A stretch of 64,000 bases of DNA from Aedes albopictus (Eukaryota > Arthropoda > Insecta > Diptera > Culicidae), in contig NC_085137.1 of NCBI RefSeq assembly GCF_035046485.1, positions 10,122,252-10,186,251 on the forward strand, written 5' to 3'. Position 1 is the first letter of the stretch; each line of letters starts with the position of its first letter. A program made the position numbers and the translations under genes. The notes under the pieces were generated by a model that was given only the letters and a program-made list of their open reading frames with translations, did no database searches and had not been told where the DNA came from. Below, one piece after another: positions 10,901 through 21,449 of the stretch.

Positions 10901-11924
10901 CTCGTTTTCGTTTGTATTTCTATTGTTTTTAAAATTTTGAGCCCTCAGTCATTGGATAATTCTACTCGGTTCTAAATATGTTTTGGGGACACTTACAGAA
11001 GCACCTTCAGTAACTAACTACGCTAATGAATTGATTATACGGTGTTGATTTTTTTTTGTAACATGCTGTGTTAGATTGAATTCCTTGTTATATTCTTTTA
11101 TCCTTCTCCGAGCGTGTTGCTCACAATGCGCACAAATCGTGAATGGTAGTGGTGGTTGGTGGTTGAAACCCTTTGCCCAAGCGGGGAAAGCCAAATGGGA
11201 AAATAAGCGGAAAAATAGAAACATCGACGAAAAACACCACAGGTCCCCACATCTGCTGCAAGTGCGCGCGAAAGGACGACGATGGTGGTAGATACAAACG
11301 TGCTTCTTGGCAGTCAGTAGAGAAAAACTCTCAGGGGGAGACTTTTGCGCCGGAGTGACCGACCACAACACAGGGGGATGGTGTCGCTTGACCGCAACCC
11401 GTGGGGGTACCCCAACAAGGCTGATTACACGGTCGTTGTCGGCGGCGGCGGGAAGATGCGACCAACCAACCAACCGACCGACCGTATGTTCGTTACCGAG
11501 CAAAACCAAAAGTATCAGATTTATGGTTTTATTTGATTTTAAATAGAAGTAAATGAAGATAAATGGGATGCTCGGAGGGTTGCTTCTTCTCGTCGTCGGT
11601 CGTCGTGTCGTCGCCTGGTGTGGGAACGGAGGTTTTTTTTAGTTGCGGAAAAGTCGTCGTCGATTGGGTTTGTTGACCCAGAGGCCGGTTGTACTAAAGC
11701 AGCACAGCACGTCAAAAGAGCAAATCAACACTCTTTGGGTACGTGTTTGCATGGTAATGAAGACATGATCTGCTGGACTTGATAGGTCTTTAATTTTTGG
11801 GTTGATTGGGATGACTTCTCTTTTAGAGTGGTCTGGTAGAGACTACCCATTTATTGCAAAAGATAATTATGCGATTTTTCGACAACCCATGGTTTGTTTT
11901 TCCGTTGCCTTGTTCTCCCGTGGC
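10901..11924. other. Unassigned, non-repetitive stretch
   Basis: AT-rich sequence with a GC-richer patch at about 11270-11700 that includes short CGGCGG and CCAACCAACCAACC runs. Overlapping small frames exist on both strands around 11018-11546, but none shows a domain. No terminal repeats are seen. Confidence 0.35.
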
Positions 11925-12533
11925 TACATTTTCCATGCCATTCAGGTTGTCTTCGAAGTGCTACTTCCACCTTTCAATCACCTCACATCCGTCCTTCAAA
12001 GGACTCCCATCTTCATCCCTGCAGTGTTCGGCTCGCGGCACGATGCCACTGCGGGATGTGTTGAAATGAAGGTAGAACCAATGGCGTTTTTTCCCCCGAA
12101 AGAGGTGGGTCTATTGTTTCCGCTTCTGGTTGTAACGTTTCACGTTCTGCCGGGTTTCTTGCTGCAGCATTACTGCCCGCGCTGCGTTTTTCTCTTCCTA
12201 AATCGCTCTGCTGCCCTCGTTGAACCTTTTGTACTACTTCTTTCCACGTATCTCATGGTGCTCTCGGCTGTATCGTTGATGGCTGCTTTTACTGTATTCC
12301 AGCAGTCCTCTGCGTGTGGCCACATGCATATCGCTCTTGTCTGACAACGCTGCCTCGAGATTCTGCGTGTATGCTGAGGCGAATTCGGTTGCTTCGTGGC
12401 GGCCGCGGATATCATACTTGGTTGATGACGGAAAGATTTGGCTGCAGTTTAATCATGACCAGGTAGTGGTCAGAATCGATGTTAGCGACACAATAAGTCC
12501 TGACGTCGATAATGTCGGAGAAGTGTCGTATAT
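11925..12533 (-). pseudogene. Antisense RTE-clade fragment (endonuclease end and linker)
   Basis: On the minus strand 12533-12412 encodes the endonuclease C-terminus (HFSDIIDVRTY, NIDSDHYLVMIKLQ). Sequence downstream to about 11925 corresponds to the endonuclease-RT linker, and closely matches the linker of the minus-strand RTE at 63550-64000 (for example the CTTCCACCTTTC.ATCACCTCAC stretch). Frameshifts and stops are present. The upstream part of the same endonuclease lies beyond the next insertion, at 14552-14620. Confidence 0.75.
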
Positions 12534-12632
12534 TCCCAAGTAGCCAAAAGTTCCGCTTCCCATGACAAAATGCACTTTCAAGTTTCGCGAAGTTCAGATA
12601 AAGTTCCAAATGGAACTTTCTGGCTGCTTAAC

Positions 12633-13236
12633 CCTCTAATACCCAACCCTGCCTTTAGACGGGGTATAGTTTGAGCATTTTTGTAATTTTTGTTTCGTGG
12701 AAACCCAATTTTTTATATTTTTGGCTGATATTTTGTATATCTCAAAATAGTTTTTGGTGTATTTTAAAGCGTATTTACAATTTTTAAAAATCATTGAAAA
12801 ATTGATGTTTTAGTCACTTTCTAGAAGTCATTGTTTATTTCGTATTGAATCGCTACAAATAACATATTTTTAATTTTTCCCAAATCATTCTATCTTAGTT
12901 TTATAGTTTAAGGGAATCGAATACACTCTAATATTATTTTCCTTAAAATTACACGGAAAATACAATTTTCTATGAAAAAAAATAAAAATAAAAATATTTG
13001 AACAATAATCATGAAATTTCAAAATGTTTTCATCTCAAAAAATTCGTACCCCAAATAGGCCTCCAGGAAAAATATAAAACTGTGGGGATGTTCAAAAATA
13101 AAAATTAGAAAAATCGAAAACTGAAATTCATGAAATCGAGAATTCAAAAGAATCATCTTCCAAAACATGTTTAAATCGATTTTAGATGACGAAAAAAGAT
13201 ATTTAGATCAAAATCAAAAATTTGGGTATTAGAGGG
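12633..13236. mobile_element. piggyBac-like MITE, 604 bp, TTAA-flanked
   Basis: The terminal inverted repeat is CCCTCTAATACCCAA (left) against TTGGGTATTAGAGGG (right), flanked on both sides by TTAA (12629-12632 and 13237-13240). TTAA duplication with CCY-starting ends is the piggyBac signature. The interior is AT-rich and non-coding. Excising it restores an uninterrupted inverted-repeat arm of the host element. Confidence 0.85.
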
Positions 13237-13714
13237 TTAAGAGGCTAACACAGTTGTACAGTTTATCCGAGCTGTGTCACCATGTTGGGATCAAACGCAC
13301 AGTCAAGGTTTGATTATTGCTAGCAGTAGTAATACGTCAACTTGAAATAGCTAAAACAAACTGGGGCATATGTCACAATAGATCTAACAACTGGTCGTAG
13401 TGACTTAGATACCCAACAAGGAATAAGAGGCTAACGATGAGCCTTGCTGGAACTTCGATCACAAGTTCCGGTAAGGCTCATTGTTAGCCTCTTAAGCAGC
13501 CAGAAAGTTCCATTCGGAACTTTATCTGAACTTCGCGGAACTTTAAAGCTGCTTAAGATGCTACTCGGAACTTTGACAGAACTTTCAAGTTCATAGAAGT
13601 TCAGTTCAGTAGTATTGTGTTTCGATGAAGATAAAATTTATTTCGTTTACAGAAAACAACTGTTTAAGCATACACGAATAAAAGACAAATATGAATTTAT
13701 CAAATTAATGAATA

Positions 13715-14002
13715 CAGTAAACGTTCGCTCGGTTCAAACGGTTTAACTGCAATGCTTTTTAACTGCAAGTCCGCTAAGTGCAACAATTTTGCAGTAATCG
13801 CACCGCTATTTGTCAAAAACGAAACGTCAACAGGTTTGTGATGTTTTCCAGATGCACTACAGCTGCATTGCGATGTTTTTGAGTGATTCTGGCTGCGTCC
13901 AACATCACTTGACAGCTGTTTGACGGCTGTCAGTTGTTGAAGTTAGCGAATTTCATTCGGTAACTGAAACGTAAACATGTTGCACTTATCGAACGTCCAC
14001 TG
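13715..14002. mobile_element. pogo-like MITE, 288 bp, TA-flanked
   Basis: The ends are CAGTAAACGTTCG and the inverted CGAACGTCCACTG, with TA on both sides (13713-13714, 14003-14004). A second member of the same family lies at 14734-14991. CAGT ends with TA duplications fit the pogo group of Tc1/mariner. Non-coding. Confidence 0.8.
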
Positions 14003-14030
14003 TACTAGGCTTCACCATAAAAAAATGCCA

Positions 14031-14095
14031 CCCAACGGATTCGAACCGATAGTCGCTGCGTGAGAACCCTACGCTCTACCATAGTACTACAGTTG
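14031..14095 (-). repeat. tRNA-like sequence (pseudogene or SINE head)
   Basis: On the minus strand there is an A-box-like TGGTAGAGCGT (about 14071-14081), a perfect B box GGTTCGAATCC (14038-14048) and a run of T 10 nt after it (terminator-like). The acceptor and anticodon stems do not pair properly, so I do not call a functional tRNA gene. Confidence 0.45.
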
Positions 14096-14551
14096 CGAAT
14101 GAGTGAACAGCAGGAAAAGTCTAATTTGAATCAATTTTCTGTCGGCAGCTAGTTTTGCACATTTCTACAGTAGTGAAGTTAGCTTGACTTTGTCATGTGT
14201 CTTCAGCAGCACAGCGGTAAGTCGGCAGGCTATCACGCAGGAGGATCCAGTTGAAATCTACATAGCAGCAACATGTGTTAAAATATAATTATCAGAAGCA
14301 ATTTTCAGAATGAAGCACAAACCCATGAACTGGATGGGGTTGTGATTCTGAAAAATACATTATTATTTTTGCATGAATTTTGTCAAAGTTCTGTCAGAAG
14401 CTATCCATCGTGCTTATGTAAACTTTCAAGTTCCAAAATTACTTAAAAATGAAGCTTGCTCATTAGCCTTCTAATAATGAGCAACCTCGAGCAAGCTGTT
14501 TAGCTTATAAAGTACCCTTTAATCTGAACTTTTGGTTACTTGGGTTTGATC

Positions 14552-14640
14552 CATTGGTCCAAAGTGGTCCATTTGCGATTTCGTCTACTGTCGTGATCTC
14601 CAAGTGTAACGAAAGGGAAAAGGTGAATTACCTCCAGCCA
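14552..14640 (-). pseudogene. Continuation of the antisense RTE endonuclease fragment
   Basis: Minus-strand translation gives TWRS..Q.TKSQMDHF, the counterpart of the TWRSPDQQTENQIDHV segment of the RTE at 7760-7820. It is the upstream side of the fragment at 11925-12533, separated from it by the 2.0-kb composite element. Only about 20 residues are recognisable. Confidence 0.55.
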
Positions 14641-14733
14641 AGACCAAGAACAAAACACATATAAATAAAAAGAAAATCGCGTTAAGTACTGTTCCTTTGA
14701 ATTCCACTAAGAATTTGCATCTTTTGACAGATA

Positions 14734-14991
14734 CAGTAGACGTTCGGTCGGTGCAAACGATTTAACTGCAATGCTTTTTAACTGCAAGTCCGGTAAGTGC
14801 AACAAATTTGCAGTTATCGCACCGCCAAACGTCAAAATGGTGCGCCATGTTAGCCCTAATGAACAGTCGAGTGAATTTTTCGTTCATTTTACGTCAATTG
14901 ATGGCTTGTTGACACTGTCAGGCGTTGCAGTTATCGAATTTTCGTTCGCTAAGTGAAACGTAAACATGTTGCAGTTATCGAACGTCTACTG
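14734..14991. mobile_element. pogo-like MITE, 258 bp, TA-flanked
   Basis: Ends CAGTAGACGTTCG and CGAACGTCTACTG, with TA at 14732-14733 and 14992-14993. The intact right arm of the surrounding fold-back shows the empty site with one TA, which proves the insertion. Related to the copy at 13715-14002. Confidence 0.9.
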
Positions 14992-15014
14992 TACGTATTT
15001 CGACCTCAACTGTA

Positions 15015-15202
15015 CACTAAGGTCTTTTTTTACACGGGTAGTTTTTCTGCTTTAACTCGGTCAATTTTTAGCCAATTCACATGAAAATTTGTACACAGGT
15101 AGACACGGTTAGTACTACCTGTGTACGGAAAATCAGATAGGTTGGTTCAAAATTGACCGAGTTAAAGCAGAAAAACTACCCGTGTAAAAAAAGACCTTAG
15201 TG
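15015..15202. mobile_element. Palindromic MITE, 188 bp, TA-flanked
   Basis: Starts CACTAAGGTC and ends GACCTTAGTG, with TA at 15013-15014 and 15203-15204. The arms pair over most of its length, leaving a short centre near 15100-15120. The right arm of the surrounding fold-back again shows the empty site. Confidence 0.9.
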
Positions 15203-15355
15203 TAAGGTCGTCTTCAGTGTCTTGTACTTGTCGAGTCAAGTACAAGACACTGAAGACGACCTTACAGTTGAGGTCGAAATACGTATCTGTCAAAAGATGC
15301 AAATTCTTAGTGGAATTCAAAGGAACAGTACTTAACGCGATTTTCTTTTTATTTA

Positions 15356-16053
15356 CAGATATTCCCCTAACAAGCCCAGGTTAATCATCAAAACACATAT
15401 GTAAAAACGTGCTTTTTCTCTACGGTGAGTGCTACTCTGATAAGATGATGGAAAATAAAAAAATCTGGTAAAAGTGGAGGGAAGAACGGTTCTCATTCAG
15501 CGAATCACCTTTTTTCGTCTCTGAAATATCACCCGCTTCTCACACCTCAACGTAGCTCACTCACAATGATAGCGGAGAAAGTATAAGGTATGTAGCTAAC
15601 TATATGTATGCAATAAGCAACACAGAAACGGGATATATCTTGGTTTGAACTGGGCGATAACGATGGCGATGACGACGAATCGTTGGTGATCCTGTGTTGG
15701 TGGTATGTACTGGCTGGTTCCGTTCGTATATTTAGCAACGGATGCAGAAGAAGAGCGAGACGGAAGTGGGAAAAACTTTTTCTCCAATCCACGAGCGCGA
15801 AAACTTTTTTTCCTCGACGGAGAACTGCTTTGTGGGATCGTGGTGGAAAGTAAAGAACGTATATAATTTAAAAATTTGAGAAATGGGAGGGAGAGAGGAA
15901 TCAAGTACATGTATTTATATGACTTTTTTTTTAGAATTAGTATTGAATCGAGAATGATAGTGGACTTCTTTTTCTTCTTGGCATAACGTCCTCACTGGGA
16001 CAAGGAATGCTTCTCAGCATTGTTCTGTTAGTTTTAGATCCAGTGGATAACTG
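15356..16053. other. Unassigned stretch
   Basis: No terminal repeats, arrays or recognisable frames. Two overlapping minus-strand frames (15547-15792, 15596-15910) have no domain signature. Confidence 0.35.
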
Positions 16054-16132
16054 ACACTGAGGAAGATTACAAGTGATCGTCGAAATACGCGTATCTGTCA
16101 AAGGATAAGCAAAATAGGGCGGAATTGAAAGG
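16054..16132. repeat. Dispersed ~80-bp motif, copy B
   Basis: This sequence shares ACACTGA at its start, then CGAAATACG.GTATCTGTC, AAGGATAAGCA and GGAATTNAAAGG with the fold-back arm at 15244-15323 and with 57631-57709. Its nature (SINE tail, LINE 3' end or other) is not known to me. Confidence 0.55.
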
Positions 16133-16173
16133 TACAAACTGATTACATTCATGTAAAGAGAATATTCTGCTTA

Positions 16174-16329
16174 GGGGCTGTCCATAAACCACGTGGTCAT
16201 TTTTTTGGGACTTTTCAAACCCCCCCCCCCCCCGCGTGGTCATTAGTCCATACAAAATTTTTTTTTCGTCCATACAAAATGGTCATTGGCCAACCCCCCC
16301 TCATGACCACGTGGTTTATGGACAGCCCC
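16174..16329. mobile_element. MITE with GGGGCTGTCCATAAACCACG ends, 3-bp TSD
   Basis: The terminal inverted repeat is about 27 bp (16174-16200 against 16303-16329), and both flanks read TTA. A shorter member of the family lies at 17055-17144 with TTG flanks. A 3-bp duplication fits PIF/Harbinger-type MITEs. The interior has C- and T-runs and no frame. Confidence 0.8.
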
Positions 16330-16479
16330 TTAGAGGGTTCGAAAAGTCGATACAAGGTTAGTAAGCATACTCAAGTTTAAAATCTCCGCAGAATCCTTAT
16401 GTTCCGACCAAATCCCTAAATTCAAAATCCTGACAAGACAGACTTCAATTGCGCGGCTTACGACTCACCTAAGAGCCTG

Positions 16480-16640
16480 TGAAGCCCCCCAAAGGTCCGC
16501 ATTGAAACGCCTTGTAACGCCTAGAAACCCCCTGAAATCCCCGTGAAGCTTACCTGAGACTCTCTATGAAGACCCCTAAAACTCCTCTGAAAGCCCCTGA
16601 AACACCCTGAAACGCTTTTAAACGCCTCTAGAACCTCTTA
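16480..16640. repeat. Degenerate CCCCTGAAAC-type minisatellite
   Basis: Short units of the form CC(C/T)TGAAACNCC recur irregularly (for example 16495-16530 and 16575-16625). The same low-complexity sequence lies at 21450-21793 and 24606-24670, where it forms the target of the copia insertion. Confidence 0.5.
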
Positions 16641-16656
16641 TTATAACGTCTCTGAA

Positions 16657-16800
16657 TAGGCCTTTTCATGTGACAGATCCGTGCATGCATTTGTTTACAA
16701 AGCTTGAACAACAGCTGCTAACACGAACGTGTCATCTTCATAGAAGAACTGTCAAACGCCCGAACAATCAGCTGATTTAAGACGTCAAATGAAAAGGCCC
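16657..16800. mobile_element. MITE with GGCCTTTTCAT ends
   Basis: GGCCTTTTCATGTGAC at 16659-16674 is the inverted match (one mismatch) of GTCAAATGAAAAGGCC at 16784-16799. About 140 bp, non-coding; target duplication not clear. Confidence 0.65.
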
Positions 16801-17017
16801 ATCCCCCATGAGGCCTATCTTAGAGCCTATGAAGCCCCCTTTGTTGTCGACCGGTTTTGGGTGTGATGTTACGCATCCCCGAGACGATGTCCAACTGGCT
16901 ACGTCGAAATATCGTAGGTTGTTAGTACCTGTTTGTACTCGTCCGAGATGAAGAGAATACAGTCAATCGTCTTCGTGTTCACCAGGCCAAAGAGACCTGG
17001 TGTTATAGGGTGGTGGT

Positions 17018-17479
17018 TGTCGTAACGAAAGATGATATTAGAAATCACATCTTGGGGGCTGTCCATAAACCACGTGGTCCCCCCCCATACAAAATGGTCA
17101 TTGGCCAACCCCCCCTCATGACCACGTGGTTTATGGACAGCCCCTTGTCGCTACTGTAATGGTAACCAGAATCACCTGATCGTTTTCATCCGAGCTCCGC
17201 TGCTATTTTTCTTCCATCGACTCGGTTAAAATCGGAGCTTTCTTGTCCAAGCCACCGAACTACCGTCGCCGTTCTCGCATTGGGTTCGGCTCAATGTGCT
17301 GTCCCGCTCATGGTCTCGCTTCAGACAGTTGCAGCAAACCTTCGTTAAGTTTTGCTGTTTTATGCCGTTTCCACGCTGATTCGCTCAGGGATGTCACAAA
17401 TAGTGCGTATTTATCATTTTCGATACACACAGAACTAAATTCAACAAAATGAATTAATATTCTAATCCTACCCACTACA
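17018..17479 (-). repeat. 3' LTR (left copy)
   Basis: 462 bp. Without the inserted MITE and its 3-bp duplication it is 369 bp. It differs from the right LTR mainly by lacking a 36-bp segment present at about 21217-21252, with only scattered base changes, so the element is not ancient. Confidence 0.9.
17055..17144. mobile_element. 90-bp MITE inside the LTR (TSD TTG)
   Basis: GGGGCTGTCC...GGACAGCCCC element flanked by TTG (17052-17054, 17145-17147). The right LTR has the uninterrupted site ATCTTGTCGCTACTG at about 21072-21086, so this insertion post-dates the LTR element. Confidence 0.9.
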
Positions 17480-17483
17480 ATAT

Positions 17484-17500
17484 TCCTCTCCTCTACTCTT
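17484..17500 (-). promoter_or_regulatory. Polypurine tract of the LTR element
   Basis: On the minus strand AGAGTAGAGGAGAGGAA lies 4 nt upstream of the 3' LTR start TGTAGTGGG, which is where plus-strand DNA synthesis would be primed. Confidence 0.75.
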
Positions 17501-19890
17501 GAACTACCATTTAATTAAATTCAATCCAAATCCCATGCAAGTCCAATCCTATGCACATCTTATTCCAATGCAAATCTAAATCCTGATAAAACCTAATATA
17601 AGTTCGATTCAAATTCAAATCCAATCCATATGCAATCCAATCTGAACCCAATCCAAATCCAATTCAAATCCAATCCAAATCCATTCCAAATTCAATCAAA
17701 ATTCAATCGAAATCCAATCCAAGTTCAATTCAAATCCAAATCCAATCCTAATCCAATCCAAACCTAATCCAAATCCAATTCAAATCCAACCCAAATCCAA
17801 TCCATATCGAACCCAAATACAATCCATATCCATTCCAAATTCAATCGAAGTCCAATCCAAATCCAACCCGAATACAATTCAAATCCAAATCCAATTTAAA
17901 TCCAATCCAAATCCAATTTAAATTCAATCCATATCCAATCCGAATCCAATCCAAATCCCAACTCTAATCCAAACCCAAATCAAATCCAATTTAAAACCAA
18001 TCCAATCCAAATCCAATCCACATCTAGTTCAAATCCAATTCTAATCCAAATCCAATCCAAATTCAATCCAAACCAAATTCAAATCCAATCAAATCCAAAT
18101 TCAATCCAAATCTTATCCAAACCTAATTCTAATCCAATCCAATTCAAATCCAAACCAAGTTCTATCGAAATCCAATCGAAATCTAATCCAAATCCAATTC
18201 AAATCCAATCCAAACCTAATCCAAATTCAATTTAAATCCAATCCAAATCCAATCCAAATCTAATTCAAATCCAATTCAAATCCAATTTTAATCCAATACA
18301 AATCCAATTCAAATCCAATCCAAATCCCATTTAAATTCAATCCATATCCAATCCGAATACAATCCAAATTCCAACTCTAATCCAAACCCAAATCAAATCC
18401 AATTTAAGACCAATCCAATCCAAATCCAATCCACATCTAGTTCAAATCCAATTCTAATCCAATGCAATCCAAACCCAAACCAAGTTCTATCGAAATCCAA
18501 TCGAAATCTAATCCAAATCCAATTCAAATCCAATCCAATTCCAATCGAAACCTAATCCAAATCCAATTTAAATCCAATCCAAATCCAATCCAAATCTAAT
18601 TCAAATCCAATTTTAATCCAATACAAACCCAATTCAAATCTAATCCATATCCAATCCAAATACAATTCAAATCCAATCCAAATTCAATAGATATCCAATC
18701 CGAATCCAATCCAAATCCAATCCAAGTCAAATCCAATCCAAATCCAATCCAAATTTAATCCAGATCCAATTCAAATCCAATCCAAATCCAATCTAATACA
18801 AATACAATTCAAATCCAATCCAAATTCAATAGATATCCAACCCGAATCCAATCCAAATCCTATCCAAGTCAATTCCAATCCAAATCTAATCCAAATCCAT
18901 TTCAAATCCAAATCCAATTCAAATCCAATTCATATCCAATTCAAAAACAATCCAAATCCAATACAAATTCAATCCAAACCCAATCCAAACCCAATCCAAA
19001 CCCAATTTAAATCCAATCCAAATCCAATCCAAATCCAATCCATATCCAACTCAAATACAATCCAAATCCAATCCACATCTAGTTCAAATTCAATCCCAAT
19101 CTAAATTCAATCCAAACAAAATTCAAATCCAATCAAATCTGATTCAAATCCAATTCAAATCCAATCCAAATTCAATCAAAATCTAATCTAAATCCAATCC
19201 ATATCCAACCCAAATCTAATTCAATTTAAATTCTATTCCAATAAAAATTCAACATGTATCCCATTGAATTCCAAATCTAATCCAGATCCAATCCAAATCC
19301 AAATCCAATTCAAATCCAATCCAAACCCAATCCAAATCCAACCCAAATCCAATTCAAACCCAATCCAAATACAATTCTATCTGAATCCAATCCAAATCTA
19401 ATCCAAATCCGATTAAAATCCAATCCAAATTCAATCGAAATCATATCCAAATCCATTCCAATCCAAATCCAATCCTAATCCAAATCCAATCCAAATCCAA
19501 TTCATATCCAACCCAAGTCGAATCCAATTTCAATACTATTCCTATAAAATTTCAACCTGTATTCTATTGGAATTCCAATTCAATCCAGATCCAATAATTC
19601 AATCCAAATCCAATCAACATCTAGTTCAAATCCAAATTCAATCCAATTCAAATCCGATTCATATTCGAATCCAATCTAATTTCAATGGAATGCCAAAGCA
19701 AATTAAATCCGATTCCAATTGAAATCCAAATCCAATACAATCCAATAATCTAAACTGAGACTAATCCAATTCAAATCCAATTCAGTTTTAATCCAAATCA
19801 AATTTATGTCCAATCCTAAACCAACGCAAATCCGACAAAAATACCCAATTAAAATCCAATCCAATTTCAATATTATTCCAATCCAAATTC
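17500..19890. repeat. 11-bp minisatellite CAAATCCAATC, ~2.4 kb
   Basis: About 200 diverged tandem copies of CAAATCCAATC (variants CAAATTCAATC, GAAATCCAATC, CAAACCCAATC), occasionally shifted by 6 bp (AAATCCAAATCC). Larger-order duplications are visible: the segment around 17930-18060 recurs near 18330-18450. No stable reading frame. Confidence 0.9.
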
Positions 19891-20084
19891 AATCCAAATT
19901 TAGTCCAGTTGCTATCCGAATCAACTTCCCCGTGTGTTTCGCTATTCCTTTGTTCGCTCTTTTCTCAACCTTTTTCTCAAGGTATACTAATCTCTCTTAT
20001 TTTCATTTCCTTGTTCAACTCATTTTTTTTAAGATGTCGCATTTTTTTCCAAGTCAAAGCATTGCTTTTCCTTTCTCTTTTTCC

Positions 20085-20545
20085 ACCTCATTTTTTTTTT
20101 TGCTTTTTCACACGCTTCATTTTTTTTCTCCAAGCCATCTTTTTTTTTGCTTTTTCTCTCTCTTCATTTTTTTCCCCAAGCCACCTTTTTTTTGCTTTTT
20201 CTATCGCCTTATTTTTTTTTCCACGCCATCTTTTTTTTTGCTTTTTCTCTCTCGCTTTATTTTTTTTTCTCCAAGCCATCTTTTTTTTTTTGCTTTTTCT
20301 CTCGCTTCATTTTTTTCCAAGCCATCTTTTTTTTGCTTTTTATCTCCCTATATTTTTTTTTCTCCAAGCCATCTTTTTTTTTGCTTTTACTCTCCTTTCA
20401 TTTTTTTTTCTCCAAGCCATCTTTTTTTTTTGCTTTTTCTCTCACTTCATTTTTTTTCCAAGCCATCCTTTTTTTTTGCTTTTTTCTCTCTCGCTTTATT
20501 TTTTTTTTCAAAGACATCTCCGTTTTTCTCTCGATTTTTTTTAAC
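20085..20545. repeat. ~48-bp T-rich tandem repeat
   Basis: GCCATC followed by a T run, GCTTTTTCTCTC, CTTCATT and another T run recurs at about 20134, 20181, 20225, 20275, 20321, 20368, 20416 and 20462 (spacing 44-50 bp). The long plus-strand frame 19806-21047 crosses this array and is a composition artefact. Confidence 0.85.
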
Positions 20546-21023
20546 TGACATCTCTTTTTTTAGTTTTTATCTTGCTTCATTTATCTCAATTCGTTGCTTT
20601 TTCCCTCGCTTCATCATTTTTTTCATTTGCCATTTTCGCTGCGTCACAATTAATTTTCCAAAATCTCCCATCTTTCTCGCTCTTTCTCTCACTTCATCTA
20701 TTTATTACCTCGCGACACATTTGCTCCCATTTCACGACGTCGCACTTCTTGTTACTAAGTTATCTAATTTATTTCCGCTACACTTCCACCCATCTTTCAT
20801 GCTCTCCTTCGCGACACAATTGCGCCCTCTTCTAAAGCGCCCTTCCCTTGCGGTTACTAATCCACGCCTCCGTCAATGCATTCCCATCACACGCCCACAA
20901 CGAATTCCCTTTCAAAATTCTCAACCCCTTCACAACTCCATGCACCAACAACAAAATTACATTTCTAAACGCGATAACATTTACGAAAATAGAATTATGC
21001 TCTCAAAAGTTTCACAAAAAATA

Positions 21024-21038
21024 CTACCGGCTGCGCCA
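21024..21038 (-). promoter_or_regulatory. Primer-binding site of the LTR element
   Basis: Minus strand TGGCGCAGCCGGTAG begins one base after the 5' LTR end. It starts with the TGG that pairs with a tRNA CCA tail and closely resembles the TGGCGCAGTCGG-type site that I recall for tRNA-Ser-primed gypsy-group elements such as 297 and 17.6. Confidence 0.75.
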
Positions 21039-21039
21039 T

Positions 21040-21444
21040 TGTCGTAACGAAAGATGATATTAGAAATCACATCTTGTCGCTACTGCAATGGTAACCAGAA
21101 TCACCTGATCGTTTTCATCCGAGCTCCGCTGCTATTTTTCTTCCATCGACTCGGTTAAAATCGGAGCTTTCTTGTCCAAGCCACCGAACTACCGTCGCCG
21201 TTCTCGCATTGGGTTCAATGCGAGCACCGAGCACGAGGATTCAAAGCACATCGGCTCAATGTGCTGTCCCGCTCATGGTCTCGCTTCAGACAGTTGCAGC
21301 AAACCTTCGTTAAGTTTTGCTGTTTTATGCCGTTTCCACGCTGATTCGCTCAGGGATGTCACAAATAGTGCGTATTTATCTTTTTCGATACACACAGAAC
21401 TAAATTCAACAAAATGAATTAATATTCTAATCCTACCCACTACA
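21040..21444 (-). repeat. 5' LTR (right copy)
   Basis: 405 bp with TG...CA ends on the minus strand; homologous to 17018-17479. It carries 36 bp not in the left copy and lacks the MITE. Confidence 0.9.
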
Positions 21445-21449
21445 GTGGT

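Larger units (their letters stand above)
12534..14551. mobile_element. Composite 2.0-kb element with CCCAAGTA termini
   Basis: The ends are CCCAAGTAGCCAAAAGTTC (12534-12552) and the inverted GAACTTTTGGTTACTTGGG (14533-14551). It splits the endonuclease scrap described on either side. An internal inverted repeat pairs 12575-12628 plus 13237-13250 with 13465-13545. Inside are a piggyBac-like MITE, a pogo-like MITE and a tRNA-like segment. It shares its terminal motif CCCAAGTAAC with the element at 27934-29513. No transposase is visible. Confidence 0.6.
14662..15355. mobile_element. Fold-back element with two MITEs in its left arm
   Basis: With the two nested MITEs set aside, the left arm (14662-14733, 14994-15014, 15205-15230; 119 nt) is a near-perfect inverted complement of the right arm (15237-15355; 119 nt) around a 6-nt centre TCGAGT at 15231-15236. 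The right arm contains a conserved motif also found singly at 16054-16132 and 57631-57709. Non-coding; its transcript would fold into a long hairpin. Confidence 0.85.
17018..21444 (-). mobile_element. Non-autonomous LTR retrotransposon filled with minisatellite
   Basis: The element has two LTRs (17018-17479 and 21040-21444) with TG...CA ends on the minus strand and a 5-bp target duplication GTGGT at 17013-17017 and 21445-21449. On the minus strand the primer-binding site follows the right LTR by one base (21024-21038), and a purine-rich tract precedes the left LTR (17484-17500). These fix the orientation. The 3.56-kb interior has no gag, protease, RT or integrase. It consists of an 11-bp array (17500-19890), a ~48-bp T-rich array (20085-20545) and about 0.5 kb of plain sequence. 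It therefore resembles a LARD-type element that would need enzymes in trans. The group (Ty3/gypsy-like) is inferred from the PBS only. Confidence 0.9.

Noticed and set aside
14031..14095. Functional tRNA gene
   Set aside because: A and B boxes and a T run are present but acceptor and anticodon stems do not pair.
16899..17108. Minus-strand 69-codon frame
   Set aside because: It crosses the LTR-element border and the 90-bp MITE. The part outside may be an old retroelement scrap, but I could not support a family.
19806..21047. 413-codon plus-strand reading frame rich in Phe and Ser
   Set aside because: It runs through the 11-bp and T-rich tandem arrays of the LTR element, opposite to the element's orientation; it is a composition artefact with no domain.
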